This document shows positions 50,632 through 60,329 of a DNA stretch of 64,000 bases, one piece after another. The translations under genes were made by a program, and so were the position numbers. The notes beneath the pieces are model-generated. The model saw only the letters and a list, made by a program, of their open reading frames with translations. It was not told the DNA's origin and searched no databases. The stretch is from Limimaricola sp. Its GTDB lineage: Bacteria; Pseudomonadota; Alphaproteobacteria; Rhodobacterales; Rhodobacteraceae. Each line of letters opens with the position of its first letter. Positions within the stretch are counted from its first letter, which is position 1. Where the stretch lies: NCBI RefSeq assembly GCF_016125575.1, contig NZ_WGLM01000001.1:62001-126000 (forward strand), read 5' to 3'.

Positions 50632-51927
50632 TCAAAGCCCCGGATAGATCGGAAAGCGGGCGCAAAGCGCCTCGACCTTGGCTTTCACCGCGGCCTCGAC
50701 CTCGGCATTGCCATCCTCGCCATTGGCGGCAAGGCCATCGACCACCTCGACGATCCAGTCGCCGATCTGGCGGAACTCGGCCTCGCCGAAGCCGCGCGTC
50801 GTCCCGGCGGGGGTGCCAAGGCGCACGCCTGAGGTAATCGTTGGTTTTTCGGTGTCGAAGGGGATGCCGTTCTTGTTGCAGGTGATATGCGCACGGCCGA
50901 GTGCCTTTTCGGTCGCGTTGCCCTTCACGCCCTTGGGCCGCAGGTCCACCAGCATCAGGTGGCAGTCGGTGCCACCGGTGACAATGTCGAGCCCGCCCTT
51001 CATCAACTGGTCGGCCAGCGCCTGGGCATTCCTGATCACCTGCGCCTGGTAGGTCTTGAATTCGGGCCGCAGCGCCTCGCCGAAAGCCACGGCCTTGGCG
51101 GCGATGACATGCATCAGCGGGCCGCCCTGGATGCCGGGGAAGATGGCCGAGTTCACCTTCTTGGCGATCTCTTCGTCATTGGTCAGGATCATGCCGCCGC
51201 GGGGGCCGCGCAGCGTCTTGTGCGTGGTGGTGGTGGCGACATGGGCGTGCGGGAAGGGCGAGGGGTAGAGGCCCGCCGCAACCAGCCCGGCAAAGTGAGC
51301 GATATCGGCGACCAGGTAGGCGCCGACGCTGTCGGCAATCTCGCGCATCGTCGCAAAGTCGATCACCCGCGGAATGGCCGAGCCGCCTGCAATGATCATT
51401 TTCGGCTGATGCTCGGCTGTCAGAGCGGCGATCTGGTCATAGTCGATCTGGCTGTCCTGCTGGCGCACGCCATACTGGATGGCGTTGAACCATTTGCCCG
51501 ACTGGTTGGGCTTGGCGCCGTGGGTCAGGTGGCCGCCGGCATCAAGGCTCATCCCCAGGATCGTGTCGCCGGGCTGCAAGAGCGCAGTATAGACGCCCTG
51601 GTTGGCCTGGCTCCCCGAGTTCGGCTGCACGTTGGCGAAGCCACAGCCGAACAGCGCCTTGGCACGCTCGATGGCGAGGTTTTCGGCCACGTCGACAAAT
51701 TGGCAGCCGCCGTAATAGCGCCGTCCCGGGTAACCCTCGGCGTACTTGTTGGTCATCACGCTGCCCTGCGCCTGCATGACCGCGGCCGAGACGATGTTCT
51801 CGGAGGCGATCAACTCGATCTCGTGGCGCTGACGGCCCAGCTCAGAGCCGATGGCGGCGGCAATCTCTGGGTCGCGGGTGGCGAGGGCTTCGGTGAAAAA
51901 TCCGGAGTCGCGGGCAGCGTCGGTCAT
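50632..51927 (-). CDS. glyA: Serine hydroxymethyltransferase
   Basis: PLP enzyme interconverting serine and glycine and supplying methylene-tetrahydrofolate. 431 aa: [38 protein letters not shown], the PLP Lys in [13 protein letters not shown]. Length is normal. The ATG at 51927 follows AGAGGACA. It would also serve the methyl-THF cycle used by the LigM-like enzyme, but they are not in one operon. Confidence 0.97.
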   Translation of the reverse strand: MTDAARDSGFFTEALATRDPEIAAAIGSELGRQRHEIELIASENIVSAAVMQAQGSVMTNKYAEGYPGRRYYGGCQFVDVAENLAIERAKALFGCGFANVQPNSGSQANQGVYTALLQPGDTILGMSLDAGGHLTHGAKPNQSGKWFNAIQYGVRQQDSQIDYDQIAALTAEHQPKMIIAGGSAIPRVIDFATMREIADSVGAYLVADIAHFAGLVAAGLYPSPFPHAHVATTTTHKTLRGPRGGMILTNDEEIAKKVNSAIFPGIQGGPLMHVIAAKAVAFGEALRPEFKTYQAQVIRNAQALADQLMKGGLDIVTGGTDCHLMLVDLRPKGVKGNATEKALGRAHITCNKNGIPFDTEKPTITSGVRLGTPAGTTRGFGEAEFRQIGDWIVEVVDGLAANGEDGNAEVEAAVKAKVEALCARFPIYPGL

Positions 51928-52129
51928 GAAATGTCCTCTTGCGCGGAGAAAGTGGAGGGACGTGATCGCCAAGCTACATAGAGCGACGCAGGCCGACGGG
52001 AAACCCCTCAATGCGACCGGCCCGCGTCGTTTGGCGGCAAGTCCGGCAGGGGTGCAGTTGGCTTGCGTTTCCGGTCCGGGCAGGCCAACACTCGGCCGCG
52101 GGAGACCGGGCCCAAGGGAGGCGGATGAC

Positions 52130-52891
52130 GTGACGCGCAAGATCGCCTTCGTGGCCAGCGACGCACCGATCGCGCAGGAGGCGCTTGGCCGTCTGGCGCA
52201 GCTTTACGGGCAAGCACCGCTGTCCGAGGCCGAGATCATCGTGGCGCTGGGCGGTGACGGTTTCATGCTGCAGACGTTGCATGCCACCCAAGGTCTGCCC
52301 GCGCCGGTTTATGGAATGAACCGCGGAACCGTGGGCTTCCTGATGAACGACTACCACGAGGATGATCTGCCCCAGCGGCTGGCCGCGGCGGAAGAAGCGG
52401 TGATCAACCCGCTGACCGCGACAACGGTCTGCGTCGACGGATCTGTGCACCATGCGCTGGCCATCAACGAGGTCAGCCTGCTGCGCGCGGGTCCGCAAGC
52501 GGCCAAGTTGCGGATTTCGGTCGATGGCAAGCTGCGGCTGGAAGAGCTGGTCTGCGACGGGGTGATGGTGTCCACCCCGGCAGGTTCCACCGCCTACAAC
52601 TATTCCGCCCACGGGCCGATCCTGCCAATCGGTGCCGAGGTGCTGGCACTGACGGCGGTGGCCGCCTTCCGGCCGCGGCGCTGGCGTGGTGCGCTGCTGC
52701 CGAAAACCGCGGTGGTACGTTTCGATGTGATCGAGGCCGAGCGCCGCCCGGTGATGTCGGATGCCGACGGCAAGTCGGTGCGCAACGTGGCCAGCGTCGA
52801 GATCCGGTCGGAACCGGCGGTGACCCATGCCATCCTTTTCGATCCCGGCCATGGGCTGGAAGAGAGGCTGATTCAGGAGCAGTTCTCCTGA
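52130..52891 (+). CDS. nadK: NAD kinase
   Basis: Phosphorylates NAD+ to NADP+. 253 aa with the GGDG box ([13 protein letters not shown]), [13 protein letters not shown], the [12 protein letters not shown] (NE/D motif) and [21 protein letters not shown] at 52130 with GGGAGG 8 nt upstream gives the standard [12 protein letters not shown] start; longer in-frame readings run into the glyA promoter region. Divergent from glyA. Confidence 0.94.
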   Translation: MTRKIAFVASDAPIAQEALGRLAQLYGQAPLSEAEIIVALGGDGFMLQTLHATQGLPAPVYGMNRGTVGFLMNDYHEDDLPQRLAAAEEAVINPLTATTVCVDGSVHHALAINEVSLLRAGPQAAKLRISVDGKLRLEELVCDGVMVSTPAGSTAYNYSAHGPILPIGAEVLALTAVAAFRPRRWRGALLPKTAVVRFDVIEAERRPVMSDADGKSVRNVASVEIRSEPAVTHAILFDPGHGLEERLIQEQFS

Positions 52892-52919
52892 TCGGCCGCG
52901 CGGACGCGCGACCAATGCC

Positions 52920-52949
52920 TCCGGCGGGAGTATTTGGGGCAAGTTGAAG
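52920..52949 (+). repeat. Dispersed intergenic repeat, copy 2
   Basis: Same 30-nt element as 10343-10372 with two substitutions, again 30 nt after a stop codon (nadK) and behind a GC-rich hairpin near 52897-52910. A small stem CTCC/GGAG lies within its start. Confidence 0.6.
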
Positions 52950-52963
52950 GGGGAGAGGCCCCT

Positions 52964-54856
52964 TCAGTCCTTGGCGTAGCCCATCGGCTTGAGCGCCGTG
53001 CGAATCTCGTCAAGGATCGCCGGGTCGTCGATTGTCGCGGGCATCTTGAACGGCTCGCCATTGGCGATCTTGACCATGGTGCCACGCAAGATCTTGCCTG
53101 AGCGGGTTTTCGGCAGCCGGTCGACCACGCAGGCCAGCTTGAACGCCGCAACGGGGCCGATCTGGTTGCGCACGCGGGCAACTTCCTCGCGCACGATTTC
53201 CTCGTGCGGGCGATTGCATCCCTTGTTCAGACAAAGGAAACCCAGCGGCAACTGGCCCTTCAACTCGTCCGCGACGCCGATCACCGCGCATTCGGCCACG
53301 TCTTCGTGGCCGGCCAGCACCTCTTCCATCGCGCCGGTCGACAGGCGGTGGCCGGCCACGTTGATGACGTCGTCGGTGCGGGCCATGATGTAGAGGTAAC
53401 CGTCCTCGTCGATCATGCCGGCATCGCCCGTCTCGTAATAGCCGGGGAAGGTGGTGAGGTAGCTTTTCTTGAACCGCTCTTCCGCGTTCCACAGCGTCGA
53501 AAGCGTTCCGGGCGCAAGCGGCAGACGGATCGCCACGGCGCCCAGCGTGTCGGGCGGCAGTTTGTGACCGGCCTCGTCGAGGATGTCGATCTCGAAGCCC
53601 GGCAGCGCCACGGAAGGTGAGCCGATCTTGACCGGCAGTTCCTCGATCCCGAGCGGGTTGGCAACCATCGGAAAGCCGCTTTCGGTCTGCCACCAGTGGT
53701 CGATCACGGGCACCTTCAGCGCGTTCTGGGCCCATATGATGGTGTCGGGGTCGGCCCGTTCTCCGGCGAGGTAAAGCGCGCGCAGGCAGGAGATGTCATA
53801 GTTCTTGATCAGCTCCGCCTTGGGATCGTCGCGCTTGATCGCGCGGAAGGCGGTGGGCGCGGTGAAGAAGCTGCGCACCTTGTGCTCTGATATGACGCGC
53901 CAGAAGGTACCCGCGTCGGGCGTGCCCACCGGCTTGCCCTCGAAGACGATGGTGGTGTTGCCGTGGATCAGCGGGCCATAGGCGATATAGCTGTGGCCAA
54001 CGACCCAGCCCACGTCGGAGGCGGCCCAGAACACCTCGCCGGGGTTGACGTTGTAGACGTTTTTCATCGTCCAGTGCAGCGCCACGAGGTGCCCGCCCGT
54101 GGGCCGCACCACGCCCTTGGGCGCGCCGGTGGTGCCGGACGTATAAAGCACGTAGGCGGGGTGATTGCCTTCGACCGGTACGCAGTCCGCCGGTTCAACG
54201 CCATACTGGAATTCGTGCCAGTCAAGGTCGCGGCCCGGGGTCAGCTTGGCCACTTCCTGTTCACGCTGAAGGATCACGCAGAAGTCGGGCTTGTGTTTTG
54301 CCTGCGCCATCGCGCCGTCGAGCAGCGGTTTGTAATGTACGACCCGGCCGGGCTCTAACCCGCAGGAGGCCGCAAGGATTGCCTTTGGCTGGGCATCGTC
54401 GATGCGCACGGCCAGTTCATGCGCGGCAAATCCGCCGAAGACGACCGAATGGATCGCCCCCAGCCGCGCACAGGCCAGCATCGCCTCGATCGCCTCCGGC
54501 ACCATCGGCATATAGATGATGACGCGGTCGCCCTTGCCCACGCCGCGCGCCTTCAGCGCGCCCGCCAGTTGCGCCACGCGCACCAGCATTTCGGCATAGG
54601 TGATCTTGTGCACCGTGCCGGTCAGCGGGCTGTCATGGATAATCGCCACCTGGTTGCCGCGCCCGGCGCCGACATGCCGGTCAAGCGCGTTCCAGCAGGT
54701 GTTGACCATGCCGTCGGTGAACCATTCGTAGAAGGGCGCGCGGCTGTCGTTCAGCGCACGCGAGGGAAACACGTCCCAGTCGATGGCCTTGGCGGCCTCC
54801 ATCCAGAAGCCTTCCGGATCGGCCTTCCAGCCCTCGTAAACCTCGCGGTAGCCCAT
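52964..54856 (-). CDS. prpE: Propionyl-CoA synthetase
   Basis: AMP-forming acyl-CoA ligase of 630 aa, the PrpE length. P-loop YTSGTTGAPKGVVRP, DVGWVVGHSYIAYGPLIHG, the adenine-binding WWQTESGFP, YETGDAGMIDEDGYLYIMAR and the catalytic Lys near the C-terminus in PKTRSGKILRG. The ACS/PrpE subgroup fits the N-terminal WKADPEGFWMEAAKAIDW. Activates propionate; acetate may also be used. No prpBCD genes nearby. Confidence 0.92.
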   Translation of the reverse strand: MGYREVYEGWKADPEGFWMEAAKAIDWDVFPSRALNDSRAPFYEWFTDGMVNTCWNALDRHVGAGRGNQVAIIHDSPLTGTVHKITYAEMLVRVAQLAGALKARGVGKGDRVIIYMPMVPEAIEAMLACARLGAIHSVVFGGFAAHELAVRIDDAQPKAILAASCGLEPGRVVHYKPLLDGAMAQAKHKPDFCVILQREQEVAKLTPGRDLDWHEFQYGVEPADCVPVEGNHPAYVLYTSGTTGAPKGVVRPTGGHLVALHWTMKNVYNVNPGEVFWAASDVGWVVGHSYIAYGPLIHGNTTIVFEGKPVGTPDAGTFWRVISEHKVRSFFTAPTAFRAIKRDDPKAELIKNYDISCLRALYLAGERADPDTIIWAQNALKVPVIDHWWQTESGFPMVANPLGIEELPVKIGSPSVALPGFEIDILDEAGHKLPPDTLGAVAIRLPLAPGTLSTLWNAEERFKKSYLTTFPGYYETGDAGMIDEDGYLYIMARTDDVINVAGHRLSTGAMEEVLAGHEDVAECAVIGVADELKGQLPLGFLCLNKGCNRPHEEIVREEVARVRNQIGPVAAFKLACVVDRLPKTRSGKILRGTMVKIANGEPFKMPATIDDPAILDEIRTALKPMGYAKD

Positions 54857-54928
54857 CGCATTTCCTCCCTTTGCGACATGGTGTTACGCGCGGGCGTGGC
54901 GATGGGCAAGAATGTTAGCGCCTGACTG

Positions 54929-57220
54929 TCAGCCGTAATGTGCAACCGGCGTGCCGGCCAGTGCTGACATGTTCAGAAGGCCACGCGCCGTGATTGAGGG
55001 GGTGACGATATGGGCACGGTTGCCCATGCCCATCAGGATTGGCCCCACCTCAAGGCCGCCGCCCTTCATCTTGAGGATGTTGCGCACGCCAGAGGCGGCA
55101 TCGGAATTGGCGAAGATCAGCGCGTTGGCGGTCCCTTCCAGCCGCGAGTCGGGGAAGATGCGGCTGCGCAGTTCGGCATCAAGCGCGCTGTCGGCATGCA
55201 TCTCGCCCTCGTAGATGAAATCACGCGGGGCCGCGTCGAGGATGGCAAGCGCGGCGCGCATCCTGCGCCCGGTATCGCAATCAAGATTTCCAAACTGGCT
55301 GTGCGAGCACAGCGCGATCTTGGGCTGCAGGCCAAAACGGCGGACATGGCGCGCCGTCGCGATGACGGTTTCGGCAATCTGTTCCGGCGTGGGTTCGGGA
55401 TGAACCTGCGTATCGGCGATGAAGAGCGGCCCGTCTTCAAGGATCATCAGGCTGAGTGCACCGACGGGGTGCAACCCGCTGCGTCCAAGGATCTGGCCTA
55501 CGTAATTGAGGTGCCATAGGTATTGCCCGAAGGTGCCGCAGATCAGGCTGTCGGCCTCGTCACGATGCACCATGACAGCGCCGATGGCGGTTGTGTTGGT
55601 GCGCATGATCGCCTTGGCGATGTCCGGGGTCACACCGTGGCGCGCCATCAACTCATGATAAGTGCCCCAGTAATCGCGGTACCTCGGGTCGTCCTCTGGG
55701 TCGACGATCTGGAAATCGGTCAGCGGCCGGATCTTCAGGCCCGCGCGTTCGCAACGCGCCGCGATGACGCCGGGGCGGCCAATCAGGATTGGCGTTTCGG
55801 TGGTCTCTTCCATGATCGCCTGTGCGGCGCGCAGCACCCGTTCATCCTCGCCCTCGGCAAAGACGATGCGGCGGGTAGCGCTGCGGGCGGCTTCGAAGAC
55901 GGGCCGCATGATCAGGGCGGATTTGAAGACCGACCCGTCGAGTTTCGCCTTGTAGGCCACCATGTCAGGGATCGGGCGGGTGGCGACGCCGCTGTCCATC
56001 GCGGCCTTGGCCACGGCGCAGGCGACGACGCCCATCAGCCGCGGATCGAAGGGTTTGGGGATCAGGTAATCGGCCCCGAAGGTCAGCTGTTCGCCGCGAT
56101 AGGCCGCGGCCGCCTCGGCGCTGGTCGTGGCGCGGGCGAGGGCCGCGATCCCCTCGATGCAGGCGATCTTCATCTCGTCGTTGATCGTGGTCGCGCCGAC
56201 GTCGAGTGCGCCGCGAAAGATGAAGGGAAAGCAGAGAACGTTGTTGACCTGGTTGGGATAGTCGCTGCGCCCGGTGGCAATGATCGCGTCGGAGGCGGCC
56301 GCGCGCGCATCCTCGGGCGTGATCTCGGGCGTGGGATTGGCCAGCGCGAAGATGATCGGGCGTTTGGCCATCTTCGCGACCATCGCGCCGGTCAGCACGC
56401 CGGGGCCCGAAAGGCCAAGGAAGAGGTCGGCGCCCTCGATCACCTCTTCGAGGGTGGCCGGCGTGGTGCCTTGCGCGTAGTCCGCCTTTTGCGGGGTCAT
56501 GTCGGCCTCGCGCCCGGCGTGGACAAGCCCCTGCAGGTCGCAGAGAAAGACGTTTTCGCGCTTCACGCCAAGCTTCAGCAGCATGTTGAGGCAGGCGATG
56601 CCCGCCGCGCCGCCGCCTGTGCTGACGACCTTGATGTCCTCGAACTGCTTGCCTGCCACGCGCAGCGCGTTGGTGGCCGCGGCGCCGACCACGATGGCGG
56701 TGCCGTGCTGGTCGTCGTGGAAAACAGGGATCTTCATCCGCTGGCGGCACAATTCCTCGACGATGAAGCAGTCGGGCGCCTTGATATCCTCGAGGTTGAT
56801 CGCGCCGAAGGTGGGTTCCAGCGCACAGACGATCTCGGCCAGTTTCACCGGGTCAGGTTCGTTCAGCTCGATGTCGAAACAGTCGATATTGGCGAATTTC
56901 TTGAAGAGAACCGCCTTGCCCTCCATCACCGGCTTGGAGGCGAGCGCGCCGATGTTACCAAGGCCCAGTACAGCAGTGCCGTTGGTGACGACGCCCACCA
57001 TGTTGCCGCGCGCGGTATAGTCGCGGGCCGTGTCGGGCTCGCGCTTGATCTCAAGGCAGGCTTCGGCCACGCCGGGCGAATAGGCGCGGCTGAGATCGCG
57101 GCCGTTGGCCAGTGGCTTGGTGGCGCGGATCTCCAGTTTGCCGGGCTTGGGAAAGCGGTGATAGTCCAGCGCCGCCTGCCGCAGGCTTTCGCGGTTGCTG
57201 TCCTTGGTCGGTTCGGTCAC
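54929..57220 (-). CDS. maeB: NADP-dependent malic enzyme with phosphotransacetylase-like domain
   Basis: 763-aa two-domain protein. Residues 1-430 are the malic enzyme (YSPGVAEACLEIKREPD, IPVFHDDQHGTAIVVGAAAT, FLGLSGPGVLTGAMV) converting malate to pyruvate and CO2 with NADP+. Residues 430-763 are a Pta-like domain (RIVFAEGEDERVLRAAQAIM, AIGAVMVHRDEADSLICGTF) that is usually regulatory, not catalytic. It supplies NADPH and links TCA acids to pyruvate. An 18-bp palindrome lies just upstream. Confidence 0.95.
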   Translation of the reverse strand: MTEPTKDSNRESLRQAALDYHRFPKPGKLEIRATKPLANGRDLSRAYSPGVAEACLEIKREPDTARDYTARGNMVGVVTNGTAVLGLGNIGALASKPVMEGKAVLFKKFANIDCFDIELNEPDPVKLAEIVCALEPTFGAINLEDIKAPDCFIVEELCRQRMKIPVFHDDQHGTAIVVGAAATNALRVAGKQFEDIKVVSTGGGAAGIACLNMLLKLGVKRENVFLCDLQGLVHAGREADMTPQKADYAQGTTPATLEEVIEGADLFLGLSGPGVLTGAMVAKMAKRPIIFALANPTPEITPEDARAAASDAIIATGRSDYPNQVNNVLCFPFIFRGALDVGATTINDEMKIACIEGIAALARATTSAEAAAAYRGEQLTFGADYLIPKPFDPRLMGVVACAVAKAAMDSGVATRPIPDMVAYKAKLDGSVFKSALIMRPVFEAARSATRRIVFAEGEDERVLRAAQAIMEETTETPILIGRPGVIAARCERAGLKIRPLTDFQIVDPEDDPRYRDYWGTYHELMARHGVTPDIAKAIMRTNTTAIGAVMVHRDEADSLICGTFGQYLWHLNYVGQILGRSGLHPVGALSLMILEDGPLFIADTQVHPEPTPEQIAETVIATARHVRRFGLQPKIALCSHSQFGNLDCDTGRRMRAALAILDAAPRDFIYEGEMHADSALDAELRSRIFPDSRLEGTANALIFANSDAASGVRNILKMKGGGLEVGPILMGMGNRAHIVTPSITARGLLNMSALAGTPVAHYG

Positions 57221-57239
57221 ACACAGCCCTCCCGGCAGA

Positions 57240-57257
57240 TGGTTTAACGTTAAACCA
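57240..57257. promoter_or_regulatory. 18-bp palindromic operator upstream of maeB
   Basis: TGGTTTAACGTTAAACCA is perfectly symmetric with a central CG, the style of LacI-family operators. It lies 20 nt before the maeB start and 91 nt before the divergent bicupin gene, so it could repress either or both. No regulator gene is nearby. Confidence 0.65.
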
Positions 57258-57347
57258 ATTCATGCTTCGCGCGGAAGCAGTCGTTGCGATTAAGCACTTT
57301 CGCAGCAGGCTTGCAAATCCTGCAGGCGCGTGGCCAACATCGCCGCC

Positions 57348-58445
57348 ATGAACAAGACTGCCGATATCCGCGCCGAAGTGCGCCTGCCCACCACCGACCT
57401 GCGCGCCGATCTGCCGTTCTTCGGCAAGGTGCTGGGGATGCGGATGGACATGATCTATCCGGCCGACAACCCCTCGGTTGCGGTCTGGTCGGGCCACGGG
57501 CTGCGTGTGCGGTTGGAACAGAATGAGGACGCGCCGGGGCATCTCAACATTCTGACGGATGATGCCGATTTCGCCGGGGGTCAGTCGGAACTGACCGCGC
57601 CGGGTGGCACGAAGGTCAGCGTGCTGCCGCTGAACCCGCCACTGGTGCTGCCGCCGACCGAACATGCCTTTGTCGTACGGCGGCTGGCCGATCAGGCGCC
57701 ATGGGTGATCGGGCGGGCCGGAATGCATTACCGCGACCTGGTGCCAAGCCGGCTGGGCGGCGCGATCATTGCCAGTCACATCCGCATTCCCGACGGCGGG
57801 CCGGTGCCCGACATGGTGCATTTCCACAAGGTGGGCTTCCAGCTGATCTTCTGCGTCGCGGGCTGGGTCGACGTTGTTTACGAAGACCAGGGCCTGCCGA
57901 TCCGTCTGACGGCGGGCGACTGTTTTATCCAGCCGCCCGAGATCCGCCACCGCGTGCTGGAGGCCAGCGACGGTATCGAGGTGATCGAGATCGGCGTGCC
58001 GGCCGAGCATGTGACCGAGATCGACCACGTGATGACGCTGCCCACGCCGCACCTGCGGCCCGACCGGGAATGGCAGGGCCAGCGTTTCGTGCATAACGTG
58101 GCCAAGGGGGCGGCCTTTGCGCCGGCGCGCCTGCCGGGCTTTGTCGTGCGCGATACCACGATCGCCGCCAATACCCGTGACGTGGCCGGGGTGATGGTGA
58201 TGAAGCGCGGGCCGGGCGCGCCGGTCTGGACGCGGCACGAGGCGGACATCCTGTTCACCTTTGTGATGGCGGGTACGATGCGGCTGGAGGGCGAGGGGAA
58301 GGACCCGTTCGACCTGACCGCGGGCGATGCCTTCGTCATCCCGCCGGGGATGCGGACACGCTATGCCGCCCCCTCCGACGATATCGAACTGCTGGAAGTC
58401 AGCTTGCCGGGGCGCTTCGCGACAGAGGTCGCAGACGCACCCTGA
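57348..58445 (+). CDS. VOC-bicupin fusion protein
   Basis: 365 aa with three modules: residues 1-75 resemble half of a glyoxalase/VOC domain (VRLPTTDLRADLPFFGKVLG), residues 140-220 a first cupin (MVHFHKVGFQLIFCVAGWVD) and residues 280-360 a second (HEADILFTFVMAGTMRLEGE, DLTAGDAFVIPPGMR). Each cupin has some of the metal His/Glu. The first cupin may be degenerate. The ATG at 57348 was chosen; a GTG at 57330 is possible. Function unknown; a dioxygenase or sugar-acid isomerase-like role would fit. Confidence 0.7.
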   Translation: MNKTADIRAEVRLPTTDLRADLPFFGKVLGMRMDMIYPADNPSVAVWSGHGLRVRLEQNEDAPGHLNILTDDADFAGGQSELTAPGGTKVSVLPLNPPLVLPPTEHAFVVRRLADQAPWVIGRAGMHYRDLVPSRLGGAIIASHIRIPDGGPVPDMVHFHKVGFQLIFCVAGWVDVVYEDQGLPIRLTAGDCFIQPPEIRHRVLEASDGIEVIEIGVPAEHVTEIDHVMTLPTPHLRPDREWQGQRFVHNVAKGAAFAPARLPGFVVRDTTIAANTRDVAGVMVMKRGPGAPVWTRHEADILFTFVMAGTMRLEGEGKDPFDLTAGDAFVIPPGMRTRYAAPSDDIELLEVSLPGRFATEVADAP

Positions 58446-58631
58446 ACCGGTGTCCCCATCGGGAAGCTCTATAAGTAACTGGCTTTGTTATTAAAGTTTC
58501 TTAAGGGTGATTGACCGGGCTCGGAGTGTTGCGGCAACTTCAGGCCGGACAGCGGCATCCCGCTGCACCACGCTTGCCTTCCCCGCACACTGCCCTTTAG
58601 ATTTCACCAAATGGTCAAAACCGGAGATGTC

Positions 58632-59024
58632 ATGACCCTTCTCGATACCGCGCGCGGCGTGCGCGAGAGGGCCTATGTGCCCTATTCCCGCTTCAAGGTT
58701 GGCGCCGCGATCCGGACCGCATCTGGCACCATCTATGCCGGCTGCAATGTCGAGAACGTGGCTTATCCCGAAGGCACCTGCGCCGAAGCGGGGGCCATCG
58801 CCGCGATGGTGGCGGGGGGCGATCTGGAGATCGTCGAGGTGGCCGTGATCGCCGACAGCCCCAGCCCGGTCAGCCCCTGCGGCGGTTGTCGCCAGAAACT
58901 GGCCGAGTTCGGCAAAGCCGACGTGAAAGTGACGCTGGCCACCACGGACGGCGCGACGCTGGAAACCACCATCGGGGCGCTGCTGCCCGGGGTCTTTTCA
59001 AACGACCACATGTCGCGGACCTGA
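58632..59024 (+). CDS. cdd: Cytidine deaminase
   Basis: Zinc enzyme converting cytidine and deoxycytidine to uridine and deoxyuridine. 130 aa: YVPYSRFKVGAAIRT, GCNVENVAYPEGTCAEAGAI with the CAE zinc/catalytic site, and PCGGCRQKLAEF with the other two Cys ligands. ATG at 58632 after GGAG; an in-frame ATG at 58611 is less likely. First gene of a salvage operon cdd-deoA-deoB-add-upp. Confidence 0.95.
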   Translation: MTLLDTARGVRERAYVPYSRFKVGAAIRTASGTIYAGCNVENVAYPEGTCAEAGAIAAMVAGGDLEIVEVAVIADSPSPVSPCGGCRQKLAEFGKADVKVTLATTDGATLETTIGALLPGVFSNDHMSRT

Positions 59025-59027
59025 GCG

Positions 59028-60329
59028 ATGGATGCCCGCGCCATCATCGCAAAGTTGCGTGACAAGCGGGCGCCCGAGGCGGCCGAGTTGCGCTGGTTCG
59101 CTGCCGGTCTTGCTGATGGCACGGTCAGCGACGCACAGGCGGGCGCCTTTGCGATGGCGGTTCTGCTCAACGGGCTGGAAACCGGGGCGCGTGTGGACCT
59201 GACTTTGGCGATGCGCGATTCGGGCGATGTGCTGCGCTGGGACCTGCCGGGCCCGGTGATGGACAAGCATTCGACCGGCGGCGTGGGCGATTGCGTGTCG
59301 CTGCTCTTGGCCCCGGCGCTGGCGGCCTGCGGGGTCTTCGTGCCGATGATCTCGGGCCGCGGGCTGGGTCATACCGGCGGCACGCTGGACAAGATGGAGG
59401 CGATCCCCGGCGTCGTGGCGCAGATCCCCGAGGATCAGTTGCGCCGCGTGGTGGCCGAGGTCGGCTGCGCCGTGGTGGGCGCGACTGCACGCATCGCCCC
59501 CGCCGACCGCCGGCTTTACGCCGTGCGCGATGTCACGGCGACGGTGGAAAGCATCGATCTGATCACCGCCTCCATCCTGTCGAAGAAGCTGGCGGCGGGG
59601 TTGCAGGGGCTGGTGCTGGACGTGAAGGCGGGCAGCGGCGCGTTCATGAAGACGGACGAAGATGCGACGGCGCTGGCCCGCTCGCTGGTCGAGGCGGCCA
59701 ATGGCGCTGGCTGCCCCACCGCCGCGCTGATCACCGACATGGACGAACCGCTGGCGCCCGCGCTGGGCAACGCGGTGGAGGTCGCGCTGTGCATGGAGGT
59801 GCTGGCGGGCGACCGCGCCGCCGCCCCGCGCCTTTACGACCTGACAGTGGCGCTGGGCGGGCGCCTTCTGGCGCTGGCGGGCGAGGAGGAGGCCGCGGGC
59901 GCGGCGCGGATCGCCGCGACCCTTGACGATGGCCGCGCGATGGAGCGTTTCGCGCGCATGGTCGCGGCCCTTGGCGGCCCGCCCGACATGGAGGCCGACT
60001 GGCGCACGCACCTGCCCAAGGCCCCGGTCGTGGTGCCGGTGCCGGCGCCCGGCGCTGGCCATGTCGCCGCGATTGACGGCGAGGCGCTGGGGCTGGCCGT
60101 CGTCGCCCTTGGCGGTGGCCGGCGGATCGAGACCGACCGGATCGACCCGGCGGTCGGGGTGACCGAGGTCCTGCCGATCGGTACTTCAGTGGTGACCGGC
60201 GATGCGCTGGCGTTGGTCCATGCCCGCGACGCAGGACAGGCCGCCGCGGCGGTGAAGGCAGTGCAGGCGGCAGTGCGGTTGGGTGAGGCACCCGCCAATC
60301 AGCCGCTGGTCCGCGAAAGGATCGGCTGA
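59028..60329 (+). CDS. deoA: Thymidine phosphorylase
   Basis: Splits thymidine or deoxyuridine with phosphate into base and deoxyribose-1-phosphate. 433 aa of the glycosyltransferase family 3 fold: MDKHSTGGVGDCVSLLLAPA, GRGLGHTGGTLDKMEAIPGV, VKAGSGAFMKTDEDATALAR. Length typical. It starts 3 nt after cdd and shares one base with deoB. Confidence 0.95.
   Translation: MDARAIIAKLRDKRAPEAAELRWFAAGLADGTVSDAQAGAFAMAVLLNGLETGARVDLTLAMRDSGDVLRWDLPGPVMDKHSTGGVGDCVSLLLAPALAACGVFVPMISGRGLGHTGGTLDKMEAIPGVVAQIPEDQLRRVVAEVGCAVVGATARIAPADRRLYAVRDVTATVESIDLITASILSKKLAAGLQGLVLDVKAGSGAFMKTDEDATALARSLVEAANGAGCPTAALITDMDEPLAPALGNAVEVALCMEVLAGDRAAAPRLYDLTVALGGRLLALAGEEEAAGAARIAATLDDGRAMERFARMVAALGGPPDMEADWRTHLPKAPVVVPVPAPGAGHVAAIDGEALGLAVVALGGGRRIETDRIDPAVGVTEVLPIGTSVVTGDALALVHARDAGQAAAAVKAVQAAVRLGEAPANQPLVRERIG

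Noticed and set aside
55523-57247. A 574-codon plus-strand open frame
   Set aside because: Lies fully within maeB on the opposite strand and has shadow-like composition.
58491-58504. TTAA-N6-TTAA resembling a CtrA box before cdd
   Set aside because: The spacer is 6, not 7, and the second half is not TTAAC.
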